A program made the position numbers and the translations under genes. The notes under the pieces were generated by a model. The model did not search any database, was not told where the DNA came from, and worked only from the letters and a program-made list of their open reading frames with translations. From Bifidobacterium biavatii DSM 23969 (lineage in GTDB: Bacteria; Actinomycetota; Actinomycetes; Actinomycetales; Bifidobacteriaceae): a DNA stretch of 64,000 nt. Within the stretch, counting starts at the first letter, position 1. Every line of letters starts with the position of its first letter. Below are positions 26,776-35,446 of this stretch, piece by piece. The stretch covers positions 1-64,000 of the forward strand of contig NZ_JGYN01000015.1 in the NCBI RefSeq assembly GCF_000741165.1, given 5' to 3'.

Positions 26776-28077
26776 ATGTGGAGCACCTTCATCGTCTCCC
26801 TGAAATCGAACCTGCGCAACAAGAGCGCCCTGTTCTGGCTCATCGTGTTCCCGATCGCACTGTCGACCATGTTCAACGGCGTGTTCGGCGGACTCGACAA
26901 GGCCATGAGCATCACGCCGGTGCCCGTCGCCGTGGTCCAAGACACGAACTGGACGAACGCGGTCGGCGCGGACACGCTCATCACCGCGCTGTCCGGCAGC
27001 CAGAACGACAGTGGTCAGGCCAGCGGCAGCAGCCAATCCGATAGCCAGAACGACGACAAGAGCGACAGCAACGCGGACACGGTCATCGGCGACATCAACA
27101 TCGGCGTACGACTGCTGGACGTCACCAAGGTCGATTCCACCGCACAGGCCCGTGACCTGCTGACCCAAGGCAAGACGGACGGCATCATCGCCGCGGACGG
27201 CGACGGCCGCATCGCGCTCACGCTCGGCTCCGACACCGTCGCCACCGCCAACAACGGCACGCAGGACGTGGGACTCGACGTCTCCCTCGCCGCGCTCGAC
27301 AACGTGATCGACCAATACAACCGCACCAGCGCGACCGTGAAAACCGCATTGAAGGACAATCCGACCGCCGCCCTCACACGCACGTTCTGGAACGGCATCG
27401 GCTCGGCCACGAACGGCACGAAGGAAATCACGCTCACCAACTTCAAGCCCGACGTGATGGCCAGGTACTATTACGCGCTCATGGGCATGGCCTGTCTGCT
27501 CGCCATGTCGTACATGATCCACACCGTCACCACCGCCCAGGCGAACCTCTCCGCACTCGGTATCCGCCGCACCGTCGCGCCGCTCGGCCGCGCCAAACAG
27601 CTCCTCGCCGGGTTCCTCGCCGGGTGGCTGTGCTCTTGCGTGTGCCTGCTCGTCGCGCTCGCCTACATCCGATACGTGTGCGGCATTAAGGTCGGCGGTC
27701 GTGAACCGTTGGCCGTGCTCGCCGTGCTCGTCGCCTCGTTCATGACCTGTTCGTTCGGCACGATGATCGGTGCGATCCCCAAGCTCACGGACGGCGTCAA
27801 GCAGAGCATATCCACCGCGATCGCCTGCGGACTGTCGCTGTTCAGCGGCCTGTACGGCGGGTTCGCGATGGAATTGAGCGACCTGATCTCGCGCAAGGCC
27901 CCGCTGCTCGCCGCCATCAACCCTACCCAACAGGTCACCAACCTGTTCTACTCGCTCATGTATTACGACAGCACCCAGCCGTTCATCCGCACCTGCGTCA
28001 TCCTGCTCGCGATGAGCGCGGTGTTCCTCACGGCCGGCGTGATCATGCTCAGGAGGCAACGCTATGAACACCTGTAA
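26776..28077 (+). CDS. ABC-2 type permease
   Basis: A 433-residue membrane subunit. One hydrophobic segment near the N-terminus (LFWLIVFPIALSTMFN) is followed by a ~200-residue external domain with a Ser/Asp/Gln-rich stretch (about residues 75-100). A cluster of five to six membrane helices lies in the last 200 residues, the ABC2_membrane layout. GGAAAGGAG lies upstream of the ATG. Its last 14 bases overlap the next permease gene, so the two probably form a heterodimer. Confidence 0.88.
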   Translation: MWSTFIVSLKSNLRNKSALFWLIVFPIALSTMFNGVFGGLDKAMSITPVPVAVVQDTNWTNAVGADTLITALSGSQNDSGQASGSSQSDSQNDDKSDSNADTVIGDINIGVRLLDVTKVDSTAQARDLLTQGKTDGIIAADGDGRIALTLGSDTVATANNGTQDVGLDVSLAALDNVIDQYNRTSATVKTALKDNPTAALTRTFWNGIGSATNGTKEITLTNFKPDVMARYYYALMGMACLLAMSYMIHTVTTAQANLSALGIRRTVAPLGRAKQLLAGFLAGWLCSCVCLLVALAYIRYVCGIKVGGREPLAVLAVLVASFMTCSFGTMIGAIPKLTDGVKQSISTAIACGLSLFSGLYGGFAMELSDLISRKAPLLAAINPTQQVTNLFYSLMYYDSTQPFIRTCVILLAMSAVFLTAGVIMLRRQRYEHL

Positions 28078-29524
28078 GGCCACCGTGCGCGTCCTGCTCG
28101 CGCACCGCACGTACATCATCATCTATCTCGTGCTCATGGGCATCATGATGTTCACGCTCAGCTGGTCGCAGATCACCGCCGCCAACCGGCCGGTGGCCGA
28201 CACGTACGAGCCGGCCAAGGTCAACGTCGCCGTCGTCGACCGGGACGACAACAGCGGCGGCATCGCCGGAGCCTTACGCGACTATCTGTCCGAATCCGCC
28301 ACGCTGATCGATCTGAAGGACGACTCCGAATCGCTGCAGCAGGCCGTCGCCTCGAATTGGACCGATCTCATCGTCATCATCCCGGACGGCTATGCCGACC
28401 GGTTCCTTGCGGCCGCGCGTTCCGGCGGCGACATGCCGCAGGTCGAGACGGTCACGAGCTACACGTCGGGAGCCGGCACGATCGGTGGCATGAACGTGAA
28501 CGGATTCCTCTCGCTCGTCCGCATCGCATTGATCGGCGGGCACGCGCACATCGACCAGGCCGCGTTGAAGGACTGGTACGTGAAGATGAGCGGGGGAGCC
28601 GCCGGCGCCGGGACATCCGCAGGTCCGAACACCGGGGCGGACGGTGACTGGTCGAAGATCGCGGTCGATCCGTCCGCGTTCGACATCGAGTCGCTGCCGG
28701 AAGGCACGATGACCGATCTGACGATGGACGATGTGAGGAATGCCGCCGACAGTGCCGCGAAGACGGCGCATGACGCGGACGTCAACCGTCCGGTCGCCGT
28801 GGAGAAGGCCACGTCGAAGGACAAGCGAGATGCCGGCACGGTGAATCCGGTCGCATCGGGATTCGGCGACACGATGAAAACCGCGGTGTATCCGCTGTTC
28901 CTGACATTGAGCGTGTGCGTGAGTCTCGTGTCGCGCGTATTCGGCGCGGGGGAGCTGCGGCGCAGGCTTGCGGCGTCCCCGGTGGCGGCGTCGATCGGAT
29001 TGAAACGCATGGGTGTGCTCTGCGTCTTCGCGCTGTTGATCTGCGTGGCCTACCTCATCGCCGCATTGGGGCTGACGGCCGCGGCCGGAGCCGATCCGAC
29101 CGTGTTGCCGACGACGGGTGTGGCGATGACGTTTGGTTCGGCCTGCATGTTCAGCCTCATGTGCGTGGCCTGCGGGTTCATGCTTGGCGAGTTCGGCGCC
29201 TCCGATACGGCCACCAACGGATTCGCCAACGTGTTCGGCCTGCTCATCATGTTCACCTCGGGCATCGCGTTCCCCGTGAGCATGATGCCCGACGCGATCG
29301 TTCCGCTCGTCACGCTGACGCCTAGCTGGTGGTACACGTCGTCGATCGACGCGGCGCTTGGCGTCGGCACGGGCGGGGCGGACGTCGCCGGCTGGCTGAG
29401 CGGGTCGGGCATCGTCGCGCTGTATGCGGTGACGTTCGTGTGCATCGGACTTGCGGTCGGACGGGTGCGCAGGATGCGTCCCACGGATGCGGCCGCCGCG
29501 ACGACGCAGCTCGCGGAGGCGTGA
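28064..29524 (+). CDS. ABC-2 type permease
   Basis: A 486-residue partner permease with the same design: N-terminal membrane segment (TYIIIYLVLMGIMMFTLSW), a long outer domain (about residues 45-275), then about six membrane helices. The AGGAGG for this gene lies within the end of the preceding permease gene, and the 14-base overlap implies translational coupling. The outer domain includes a Gly/Ala-rich loop (GGAAGAGTSAGPNTGADGD). The gene converges on the AlbA_2 gene with 25 bases between the stops. Confidence 0.88.
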   Translation: MNTCKATVRVLLAHRTYIIIYLVLMGIMMFTLSWSQITAANRPVADTYEPAKVNVAVVDRDDNSGGIAGALRDYLSESATLIDLKDDSESLQQAVASNWTDLIVIIPDGYADRFLAAARSGGDMPQVETVTSYTSGAGTIGGMNVNGFLSLVRIALIGGHAHIDQAALKDWYVKMSGGAAGAGTSAGPNTGADGDWSKIAVDPSAFDIESLPEGTMTDLTMDDVRNAADSAAKTAHDADVNRPVAVEKATSKDKRDAGTVNPVASGFGDTMKTAVYPLFLTLSVCVSLVSRVFGAGELRRRLAASPVAASIGLKRMGVLCVFALLICVAYLIAALGLTAAAGADPTVLPTTGVAMTFGSACMFSLMCVACGFMLGEFGASDTATNGFANVFGLLIMFTSGIAFPVSMMPDAIVPLVTLTPSWWYTSSIDAALGVGTGGADVAGWLSGSGIVALYAVTFVCIGLAVGRVRRMRPTDAAAATTQLAEA

Positions 29525-29549
29525 ATCCGCGGAACCGCCGGTCATGGGG

Positions 29550-31040
29550 TCATGAGTTGTGGCCGATGTTCAGCCGGTAGCGTTGGGCCGGATCCTCCTG
29601 GAATCGTACCGGGATGACCCGGCCTTCGCGCAGCAGCTCGCGTAGGCCGGCGGTGGCGGCGAGCGGCGTGAGCTGCAGTTCGCGCATGATCTCCTTGGCG
29701 CTCATCGCGGAATGACGTTCCAACACAGTGGTGATCGCCTTGGAAATATCGCCGGGCGAGCCGAGCCGCGCGGTGCGCTGCTTGGTGATCGTCATGGTGA
29801 ACGTGTTGATCGTGTTCACCGTGGTCGCCGGCTCGATGCCGGCTTCGCGCAATGCGGCGGCGATGCGCTGGTAGCCGTCGCCTCCCTCCGGGTTCACGTA
29901 TCCGCCGCCCGGATACGGGGTCGATTCGAGCAGCGTGAACAGGAACTGGTTGCGGGTCGATTGGAACGGCGTGCCGGACACCGGATGCGGGTCGGTGAGC
30001 ACGTCGTGCGTGACGGTGCCGTACAGGCCGCCCGGATTGGCGATTTCGATACGGTCGGTGAACACGCTGACATGCACCTGCGTACCGCGCGCGTCAGGGG
30101 AGTAGTCGCGGTGGGTAAGCGCGTTCGCGATCGCCTCGCGCAGCACGACGGGCGGATAGTCCGGCTTTTTGGCGCCGATCCAGTGCATCAGCGATTCGAC
30201 CGCGTCGTCGATCATCACCGGGATCGGCCCGACGATCGACTTGGAGGCGACCAGCCGTTCGTCGCCCCGGAACACGTCGTCCCTGCCGGTGCCGGGGAAC
30301 ACGGCGATCGACATGCCCAGACGCGGATAATACTTCTGCGGATAGCGTCCCAGCGCCAGCAGTCCGGCCAACGTCGGCCGCAGGACGCCGCCGACCGTCG
30401 CGGCGTCCGAATCGTCGTGCCGCAACACCTGCAGATCGATCAGCGTATCCGTGTCGGTGCGATCAGCGAACACATGCGGATGCTGTTCGCGTACGCGTGC
30501 CAGCAGACCGGATACCAACGCCGGGTCAAGATCGTCGATCGTGGCGTGCGCGACGATGTCCAGATCGTAGGTCGGCTGCAGATGCTCCTCGATGAGCCGG
30601 TCGACCTCGTACGAGTTCATATGCCGGTCGCCGTCGCCGGTGCGGATGTACGAGCCGTTGTACGGTCCCTGTTCGGTCAGGAAGCACGGCTTGTCTCGTG
30701 GCAGCATCTCGTCCACGCGGGCGAACACAAGGTTCGTGCCCTCGAACGGGCACGTCACGATCGTCGGCCGCACCACCGGCGTCATCTTCTCGCACGCCTG
30801 GCTGAGCGATTCCTGCATGGCGCGCGCGTTGAATCCCTCGACCGGCGTGAACCCGGCTTTTTCCGACAATCCCAGGATGATCCAGCCGCCCGAACCGTTC
30901 GAGAACGCGGACAATGTGTCGGTGATGGTCGACGAGATGCGGCGCTTGCACTCCTTGACTTCGCATTGCTGCGTGTCGTTGCCGATCAGACGCATCAGCT
31001 CGATCAGTTCGGTCATCTTCGCGGTGTAGTCGTCGGTCAT
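29550..31040 (-). CDS. AlbA_2 / RecG-like C-terminal domain ATP-binding regulator
   Basis: A 496-residue protein. Residues ~15-130 match the Schlafen AlbA_2 DNA-binding domain (CEVKECKRRISSTITDTLSA, NGSGGWIILGLSEKAG, GSYIRTGDGDRHM). The middle-to-C-terminal part carries the HATPase_c_4 RecG-like segment LREAIANALTHRDYSPDARG and IEIANPGGLYG. A winged-helix-like end (SAKEIMRELQLTPLAATAGL) follows. This architecture is typical of putative transcriptional regulators rather than true helicases. The ATG at 31040 has AAGGAGG upstream. It has no clear operon partner; targets are unknown. Confidence 0.85.
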   Translation of the reverse strand: MTDDYTAKMTELIELMRLIGNDTQQCEVKECKRRISSTITDTLSAFSNGSGGWIILGLSEKAGFTPVEGFNARAMQESLSQACEKMTPVVRPTIVTCPFEGTNLVFARVDEMLPRDKPCFLTEQGPYNGSYIRTGDGDRHMNSYEVDRLIEEHLQPTYDLDIVAHATIDDLDPALVSGLLARVREQHPHVFADRTDTDTLIDLQVLRHDDSDAATVGGVLRPTLAGLLALGRYPQKYYPRLGMSIAVFPGTGRDDVFRGDERLVASKSIVGPIPVMIDDAVESLMHWIGAKKPDYPPVVLREAIANALTHRDYSPDARGTQVHVSVFTDRIEIANPGGLYGTVTHDVLTDPHPVSGTPFQSTRNQFLFTLLESTPYPGGGYVNPEGGDGYQRIAAALREAGIEPATTVNTINTFTMTITKQRTARLGSPGDISKAITTVLERHSAMSAKEIMRELQLTPLAATAGLRELLREGRVIPVRFQEDPAQRYRLNIGHNS

Positions 31041-31117
31041 GGCCAGCCTCCTTGACACCATTGTGCCGCAGCGCGGGCCGCCGTACCGCCGATTCATGGA
31101 GAATTCACGTATAGGAA

Positions 31118-31147
31118 AGGCTTCCCGCCGGGATTGGAGGGAAGCCT
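31118..31147 (-). terminator. terminator-like hairpin after xpt-pbuX
   Basis: AGGCTTCCC and its complement around a 12-base loop, followed on the minus strand by TTTCC. It lies between the pbuX stop and the AlbA_2 start and probably ends the xpt-pbuX transcript. Confidence 0.6.
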
Positions 31148-31203
31148 GTGAAATGTATGGATACGCGTGTGCTTCATCGGGCTTGATGTGATGAGTTTGA
31201 CTA

Positions 31204-31245
31204 CCCCTCAGTCACTGCGTGACAGCTCCCCTGACAAGGGGAGCC
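31204..31245. repeat. compact double-palindrome element
   Basis: Two adjoining palindromes: GTCAC-TGC-GTGAC (31211-31223) and GCTCCCCT-GACA-AGGGGAGC (31225-31244), preceded by CCCCTCA. From memory, sequences of this form recur as short dispersed repeats in genomes of unrelated gut bacteria. It lies in the 295-base gap downstream of pbuX. Confidence 0.5.
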
Positions 31246-31335
31246 AAGAATTAAGACCGAGCACTGGGCATACGCGGCGTGCCATGCTTACTGTTCCTTT
31301 ACTGTTCCTCGCCGCGAGCGGAGAGACCGTGCTGT

Positions 31336-32682
31336 TTATTCCTCGCTCTTCGCCGCGAGGAAGTGCTCCTCGCTCGGCAGGACGGCGTTGAGGATGACGG
31401 CGACGACGAAGGCGACGGCGATGCAGTTCGAGGCGAAGATCTGCTGGAACAGGGCCGGGAACTGGCTGAAGATGTCGCTCACCTGCGTGAAACCGATGCC
31501 GATCGTCAGGCTCAGCGCGGCGATGGTGATGTTGCGCTGCGAGAAGCCCGCCTCGGCGATCATCTGGAAACCGGAGAGGATGATGTTGCCGAACATCATG
31601 ATCGTGCAGCCGCCGAGCACGGCCTGCGGCAGCGAGTTGAACACCTCGGCGATAGCCGGCACGAAGCTTGCCACCACCAGAATCAGGCCGCCGGAGAGGA
31701 TCACCTTGCGGTTGACGACCTTGGTCATGGCCACCAGTCCGATGTTCTGCGCGAACGAGGTCAGCGGCAGGCAGCCGAACAGGCCGGACACGGAGGAGAT
31801 CAGGCCATCGCCGGCGATCGCGCCGGCGGTCTCGCGCTCGGTGGGCTGACGGTTCAGACCGACCTTGGTCAGCGCGGCCGTGTCGCCCAGCACCTCGACC
31901 GAGGAGACGACGTACAGCAGGCCGAGCGAAATGATCGAACCCCAGTCGAACGTCGGCTTGAACGGCATGAACTGCGGCAGGGAGACGATGGCGAGGTTCT
32001 GGAAACCGGAGAAGTCGACCTTGCCCATGCAGATCGCGACCACATAGCCCACGACGAGGCCGAACAGCACGGACAGCTGCTTGGCGGTGCCCTTCATGAG
32101 CAGCTGGAACGCCAGGCAGGCCACGAGCGAAATCAGGCCGAGCGTCAGGTTCTGCCACGAACCGAAGTCCTTCGCGCCGGAGCCGCCGCCAAAGCTCGTC
32201 GCGCCCACGTTGAGCAGCGAGAAGCCGATCGACGTGACGACGATCGCGGAGACGATCGGCGGCACGAACCGGCGCCAATACTTGGCCGTCAGACCCAGCA
32301 CGAGCTCGAGCAGACCGCCGACGATCACCGCGCCGACGACCGCGCCGTAACCCTTGTCCGCGGCGATCGCGCACGCGGCCGCCACATACGTGAACGAAAT
32401 GCCGGTGACCATCGGGAGCCTCGAGCCGATCAGCCATGCGCCGTACAGCTGCAGGCAGGTGCCGAGGCCTGCGACCAGCAGGCCGGCCTGGATGATCGCC
32501 GCGGACTGGGCGGCGTCCATCTTCGCGGCGGAGGCGACGATGAAGATCGGGGCGAGGTTTGCCACGAACATGGCCATGACGTGCTGCAGGCCGAACGGGA
32601 TGCCCTTCCAGAACGGGACAGGCGCGTCGAGGCTGCTCAGCGCCTCGAACGAGACGGCCTCGGATTGCTTCTTCTCAGACAA
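31336..32682 (-). CDS. pbuX: xanthine permease (NCS2 / nucleobase:cation symporter-2)
   Basis: A 448-residue protein with about 12-14 membrane segments that imports xanthine or a related purine. Family features are GLQHVMAMFVANLAPIFIV in the first helix, TGISFTYVAAA, and QNIGLVAMTKVVNRKVIL in the conserved NCS2 region (helices 8-10). GGACAGDG-like AGDGLISSVSGLFG precedes it. It lies 31 bases downstream of xpt on the same strand, which points to xanthine rather than uracil as substrate. Confidence 0.9.
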   Translation of the reverse strand: MSEKKQSEAVSFEALSSLDAPVPFWKGIPFGLQHVMAMFVANLAPIFIVASAAKMDAAQSAAIIQAGLLVAGLGTCLQLYGAWLIGSRLPMVTGISFTYVAAACAIAADKGYGAVVGAVIVGGLLELVLGLTAKYWRRFVPPIVSAIVVTSIGFSLLNVGATSFGGGSGAKDFGSWQNLTLGLISLVACLAFQLLMKGTAKQLSVLFGLVVGYVVAICMGKVDFSGFQNLAIVSLPQFMPFKPTFDWGSIISLGLLYVVSSVEVLGDTAALTKVGLNRQPTERETAGAIAGDGLISSVSGLFGCLPLTSFAQNIGLVAMTKVVNRKVILSGGLILVVASFVPAIAEVFNSLPQAVLGGCTIMMFGNIILSGFQMIAEAGFSQRNITIAALSLTIGIGFTQVSDIFSQFPALFQQIFASNCIAVAFVVAVILNAVLPSEEHFLAAKSEE

Positions 32683-32713
32683 TGGGTTTCCTCTCTTCTT
32701 GCTCTCTGGGAAA

Positions 32714-33295
32714 TCAGTGACGGAATTCGATGTCGCCGGTGGTGGGATCCATCGATTCGACGATCGCGAGCGAATCCACGTCGTAGCCTTCCTCGCGCAG
32801 CTGGTCGCCGCCGCCCTGGAAGCCCTTCTCTACGGCGATGCCGATGCCCTCGACGGTCGCGCCCGCATGCTTGCAGATGTCGATCAGGCCGTGCAGCGCC
32901 TTGCCGTTCGCGAGGAAATCGTCGATGAGCAGCACATGGTCTTCGGGGCCGAGGTACTTGCGGGAGACGATCACCGGGAATTCGCGCTGCTTGGTGAACG
33001 AGTATACGGTCGTCACGTACTGGTCGCCGTCGAGGTTGATCGACTGGGCCTTCTTGGCGAACACGACCGGCACGTTGCCGAAATGACGGGCCGCGACGCA
33101 CGCCATGCCGATGCCGGACGCCTCGATGGTGAGGATCTTGTTGATGTTTTTGCCGGCGAAATGCTCGGCCCACGCGGCTCCCATGGCATCGTAGAGCGCC
33201 ACGTCGCACTGGTGGTTCAGGAAGGCGTCGACCTTGAGCACGTTACCTTCCTTGACGGTTCCTTCCTTGCGGATGCGTTCCTCGAGTTCCTTCAT
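32714..33295 (-). CDS. xpt: xanthine phosphoribosyltransferase
   Basis: A 193-residue enzyme that converts xanthine and PRPP to XMP, which GuaA (11-13 kb) can aminate to GMP. It begins [20 protein letters not shown], characteristic of Xpt. The PRPP-binding signature is [14 protein letters not shown], and [13 protein letters not shown] is the family's other hallmark. The ATG at 33295 has AAAAGGGG upstream; a longer frame from 33544 would run through the divergent promoter region. pbuX follows in the same operon. No purine riboswitch-like fold is evident in the 139-base gap to the divergent gene. Confidence 0.95.
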   Translation of the reverse strand: MKELEERIRKEGTVKEGNVLKVDAFLNHQCDVALYDAMGAAWAEHFAGKNINKILTIEASGIGMACVAARHFGNVPVVFAKKAQSINLDGDQYVTTVYSFTKQREFPVIVSRKYLGPEDHVLLIDDFLANGKALHGLIDICKHAGATVEGIGIAVEKGFQGGGDQLREEGYDVDSLAIVESMDPTTGDIEFRH

Positions 33296-33434
33296 ACAAC
33301 CCCTTTTGCGTTGCGATCGGCCAATGATGACGAACGGCCAGTTTACGCCGTACAGATGACCTCGAACCGGTTGGAACGGCCGCCGCGCAAGACCGGCCGG
33401 CATGTGTCTCGGGGTGTCGTAGTATTGCGGGGTG

Positions 33435-35339
33435 ATGGAAACAGAACAGCAGGAAACAGTGCGGCCGCAGGGGCAGCCGCAGACCCCGGCCCGTGTGCGG
33501 TACCGCAGCATGGACGGCATTAAAGGACTCGCCCTCATCGGCATTATTTGGTATCACCTTTCGCCACTTTCGCTGCACGGCGGATTCGTGGGCGTAGACA
33601 TGTTCTTTACGGTATCCGGCTTTCTGCTGGGCTTAAGCCTGCTGCGCGAATGCGTCACCCGAGGCGCCGTCGACGTGAAGCGCTTCTATCTGCGCCGCAT
33701 TGTGCGCCTGTGGCCGGCCATGGTGTTCATGGTCACCGCAACCGTTTCTCTCGACTACCTGTTCGATCGCGACGCGTTGGTGGGAGTCGCCGGCAAAAGC
33801 ATTGCGGCCGTCACCTTTACGTCGAACTGGTACGAGATCTTCACCGGAGGCAGCTATTTCGCGTCCACGTCGCCTCAGCCGCTGCGCCACCTATGGTTCG
33901 TGGCGCTGCTCGCACAGGTGACGATCGTGCTGCCGTGGCTGGTGATGCTGGTGCGCAAGACCGTTCCCGAACGATTCCGCATCGCCGTGCCGCTCGGCCT
34001 CGCCGCGGTGTCCGCACTGCTCATGTGGGTGCTGTACCGGCCCGACGTGGATCCGACCCGTGTGTACTTCGGCACCGACACGCACTGCTTCGGCATCATG
34101 CTCGGCTTGGCACTGGCCTGGCTGGTGACCGAATCCCAGCGCCACGAATGGCCCATTCCGGATTTGGCTCGTCAAGTCGCCCCGTGGCTGGCCACCGTCG
34201 CGCTGGTGTGGCTAATCGTGCTGATGATGCGTGTCGATCAGGACGCGTCCGCGTTCCGCGGCGGCCTGCTGACCGCGGCCGTGCTGTCCGTGGTGCTGCT
34301 GGCGGGCAGCATCACCTCCGGATCATGGATGGAAAACCTGTTCGTCTGGCGCCCGCTGGCGCTGCTCGGACGCTACTCGTACGGCATCTACCTGTGGCAT
34401 TGGCCGCTGTTCCTGATGTATCAGTCGCTGCTGCCCGGCTGGCGAGGCCGCGGCATGTGGCTGATCCGCCTGCTCGCGCTCGTGTCGGCGGGATTGATGA
34501 CCGCCGTGTCGTGGTGGCTGGTCGAACGTCCGCTCGCTCTGCTCATCGACCCGTCCAAGAAGACGGACGGCGACTCTCGCAAGCTGTTTGGCGCGGACCC
34601 GTCCGTGATGCGCATCGTCGTCGCCGTGCCGCTGACGATCGCGCTCGTTGTCGGCTGCGTGTTCGGCTATCGTAACGCGCCAGCCAAGTCCAGCGTGCAG
34701 CAGATGCTCGAAGCCAACCAAAGCGTGCTCGACCAGCAGGCGCACAAGCGCGCGTCCGACGCCAAGGCGGCCGCCGAAGCGAAACGCCGTGCCGCCGAAG
34801 AGGCGAAACGTCGCGCGCAGGCCCAGGCCGAGGCGGAGAAAACGCTCAAGGGTGATCAGATCACCGTGGTCGGCGATTCGGTGACCGTCGGCTCGTCCCC
34901 GGCGCTCAACGACCTGCTGCCCGGCATCGTGATCGATGCGAAGGTATCGCGCTTCGTGCGCGACGCGCCCGGCATCGTCTCCAACCTCAAGGCGCAAGGA
35001 CAGCTGCGCAAGTACGTCGTCGTCTCGCTCAACACGAACGGCAATGTCACCACGCAGGACTACGAGGACATCGCGGCCGCGGCGGGCGATGGCCACGTGC
35101 TTGTCATTGTCAACGGCTACGGCGACCGCACATGGATCCCCACGGCGAACCAGGCCGCCGTCGACTACGTGCGCGCGCATCCGGCGACCGCAACCATCGC
35201 CGACTGGAACAGCGCGATCGGCGCGCACACCGACATGCTCACCAGCGACGGCATCCATCCGGAGCCGGAAGGACAGAAACTGTACGCGCAAACCGTCAAG
35301 GACGCGATCGTCGGCTGGATCGCCGACCACGCCGACTGA
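33435..35339 (+). CDS. acyltransferase 3 / SGNH-domain membrane protein (OafA/YrhL-like)
   Basis: A 634-residue two-part protein. Residues 1-~390 form an acyltransferase-3 domain with about ten membrane helices, starting [20 protein letters not shown] with the conserved His, and FTVSGFLLG. An Ala/Lys/Arg-rich helix (about residues 425-470) links to an extracytoplasmic SGNH-hydrolase-like domain with the nucleophile in [11 protein letters not shown] and the His in [14 protein letters not shown]. Such proteins O-acetylate cell-wall or surface polysaccharides. ATG 33435 and GTG 33432 are both possible starts. It is divergent from xpt. Confidence 0.9.
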   Translation: METEQQETVRPQGQPQTPARVRYRSMDGIKGLALIGIIWYHLSPLSLHGGFVGVDMFFTVSGFLLGLSLLRECVTRGAVDVKRFYLRRIVRLWPAMVFMVTATVSLDYLFDRDALVGVAGKSIAAVTFTSNWYEIFTGGSYFASTSPQPLRHLWFVALLAQVTIVLPWLVMLVRKTVPERFRIAVPLGLAAVSALLMWVLYRPDVDPTRVYFGTDTHCFGIMLGLALAWLVTESQRHEWPIPDLARQVAPWLATVALVWLIVLMMRVDQDASAFRGGLLTAAVLSVVLLAGSITSGSWMENLFVWRPLALLGRYSYGIYLWHWPLFLMYQSLLPGWRGRGMWLIRLLALVSAGLMTAVSWWLVERPLALLIDPSKKTDGDSRKLFGADPSVMRIVVAVPLTIALVVGCVFGYRNAPAKSSVQQMLEANQSVLDQQAHKRASDAKAAAEAKRRAAEEAKRRAQAQAEAEKTLKGDQITVVGDSVTVGSSPALNDLLPGIVIDAKVSRFVRDAPGIVSNLKAQGQLRKYVVVSLNTNGNVTTQDYEDIAAAAGDGHVLVIVNGYGDRTWIPTANQAAVDYVRAHPATATIADWNSAIGAHTDMLTSDGIHPEPEGQKLYAQTVKDAIVGWIADHAD

Positions 35340-35398
35340 TCGGCCGCGGGAGTCGGCATGATCGACGTCGCTGACCGCGACATATGGTAGACAAGTAA

Positions 35399-35420
35399 GG
35401 CCGCGGACGGACCCGCGGCC
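35399..35420. other. GC-rich palindrome before pcrA
   Basis: GGCCGCGG-N6-CCGCGGCC is a perfect 8-bp stem 27 bases upstream of the pcrA GTG, followed by AAAA. On the minus strand this would be a T-tract on the wrong side, so a plus-strand terminator is unlikely. It may mark the end of the preceding transcript or act as a leader structure. Confidence 0.4.
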
Positions 35421-35446
35421 AAAACACAGCAGACAAGGGGAGCAGC

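Noticed and set aside
33296-33434. A purine riboswitch upstream of xpt
   Set aside because: The 139-base gap lacks the three-way junction sequence features of a guanine or xanthine aptamer, and it must also serve the divergent acyltransferase promoter.
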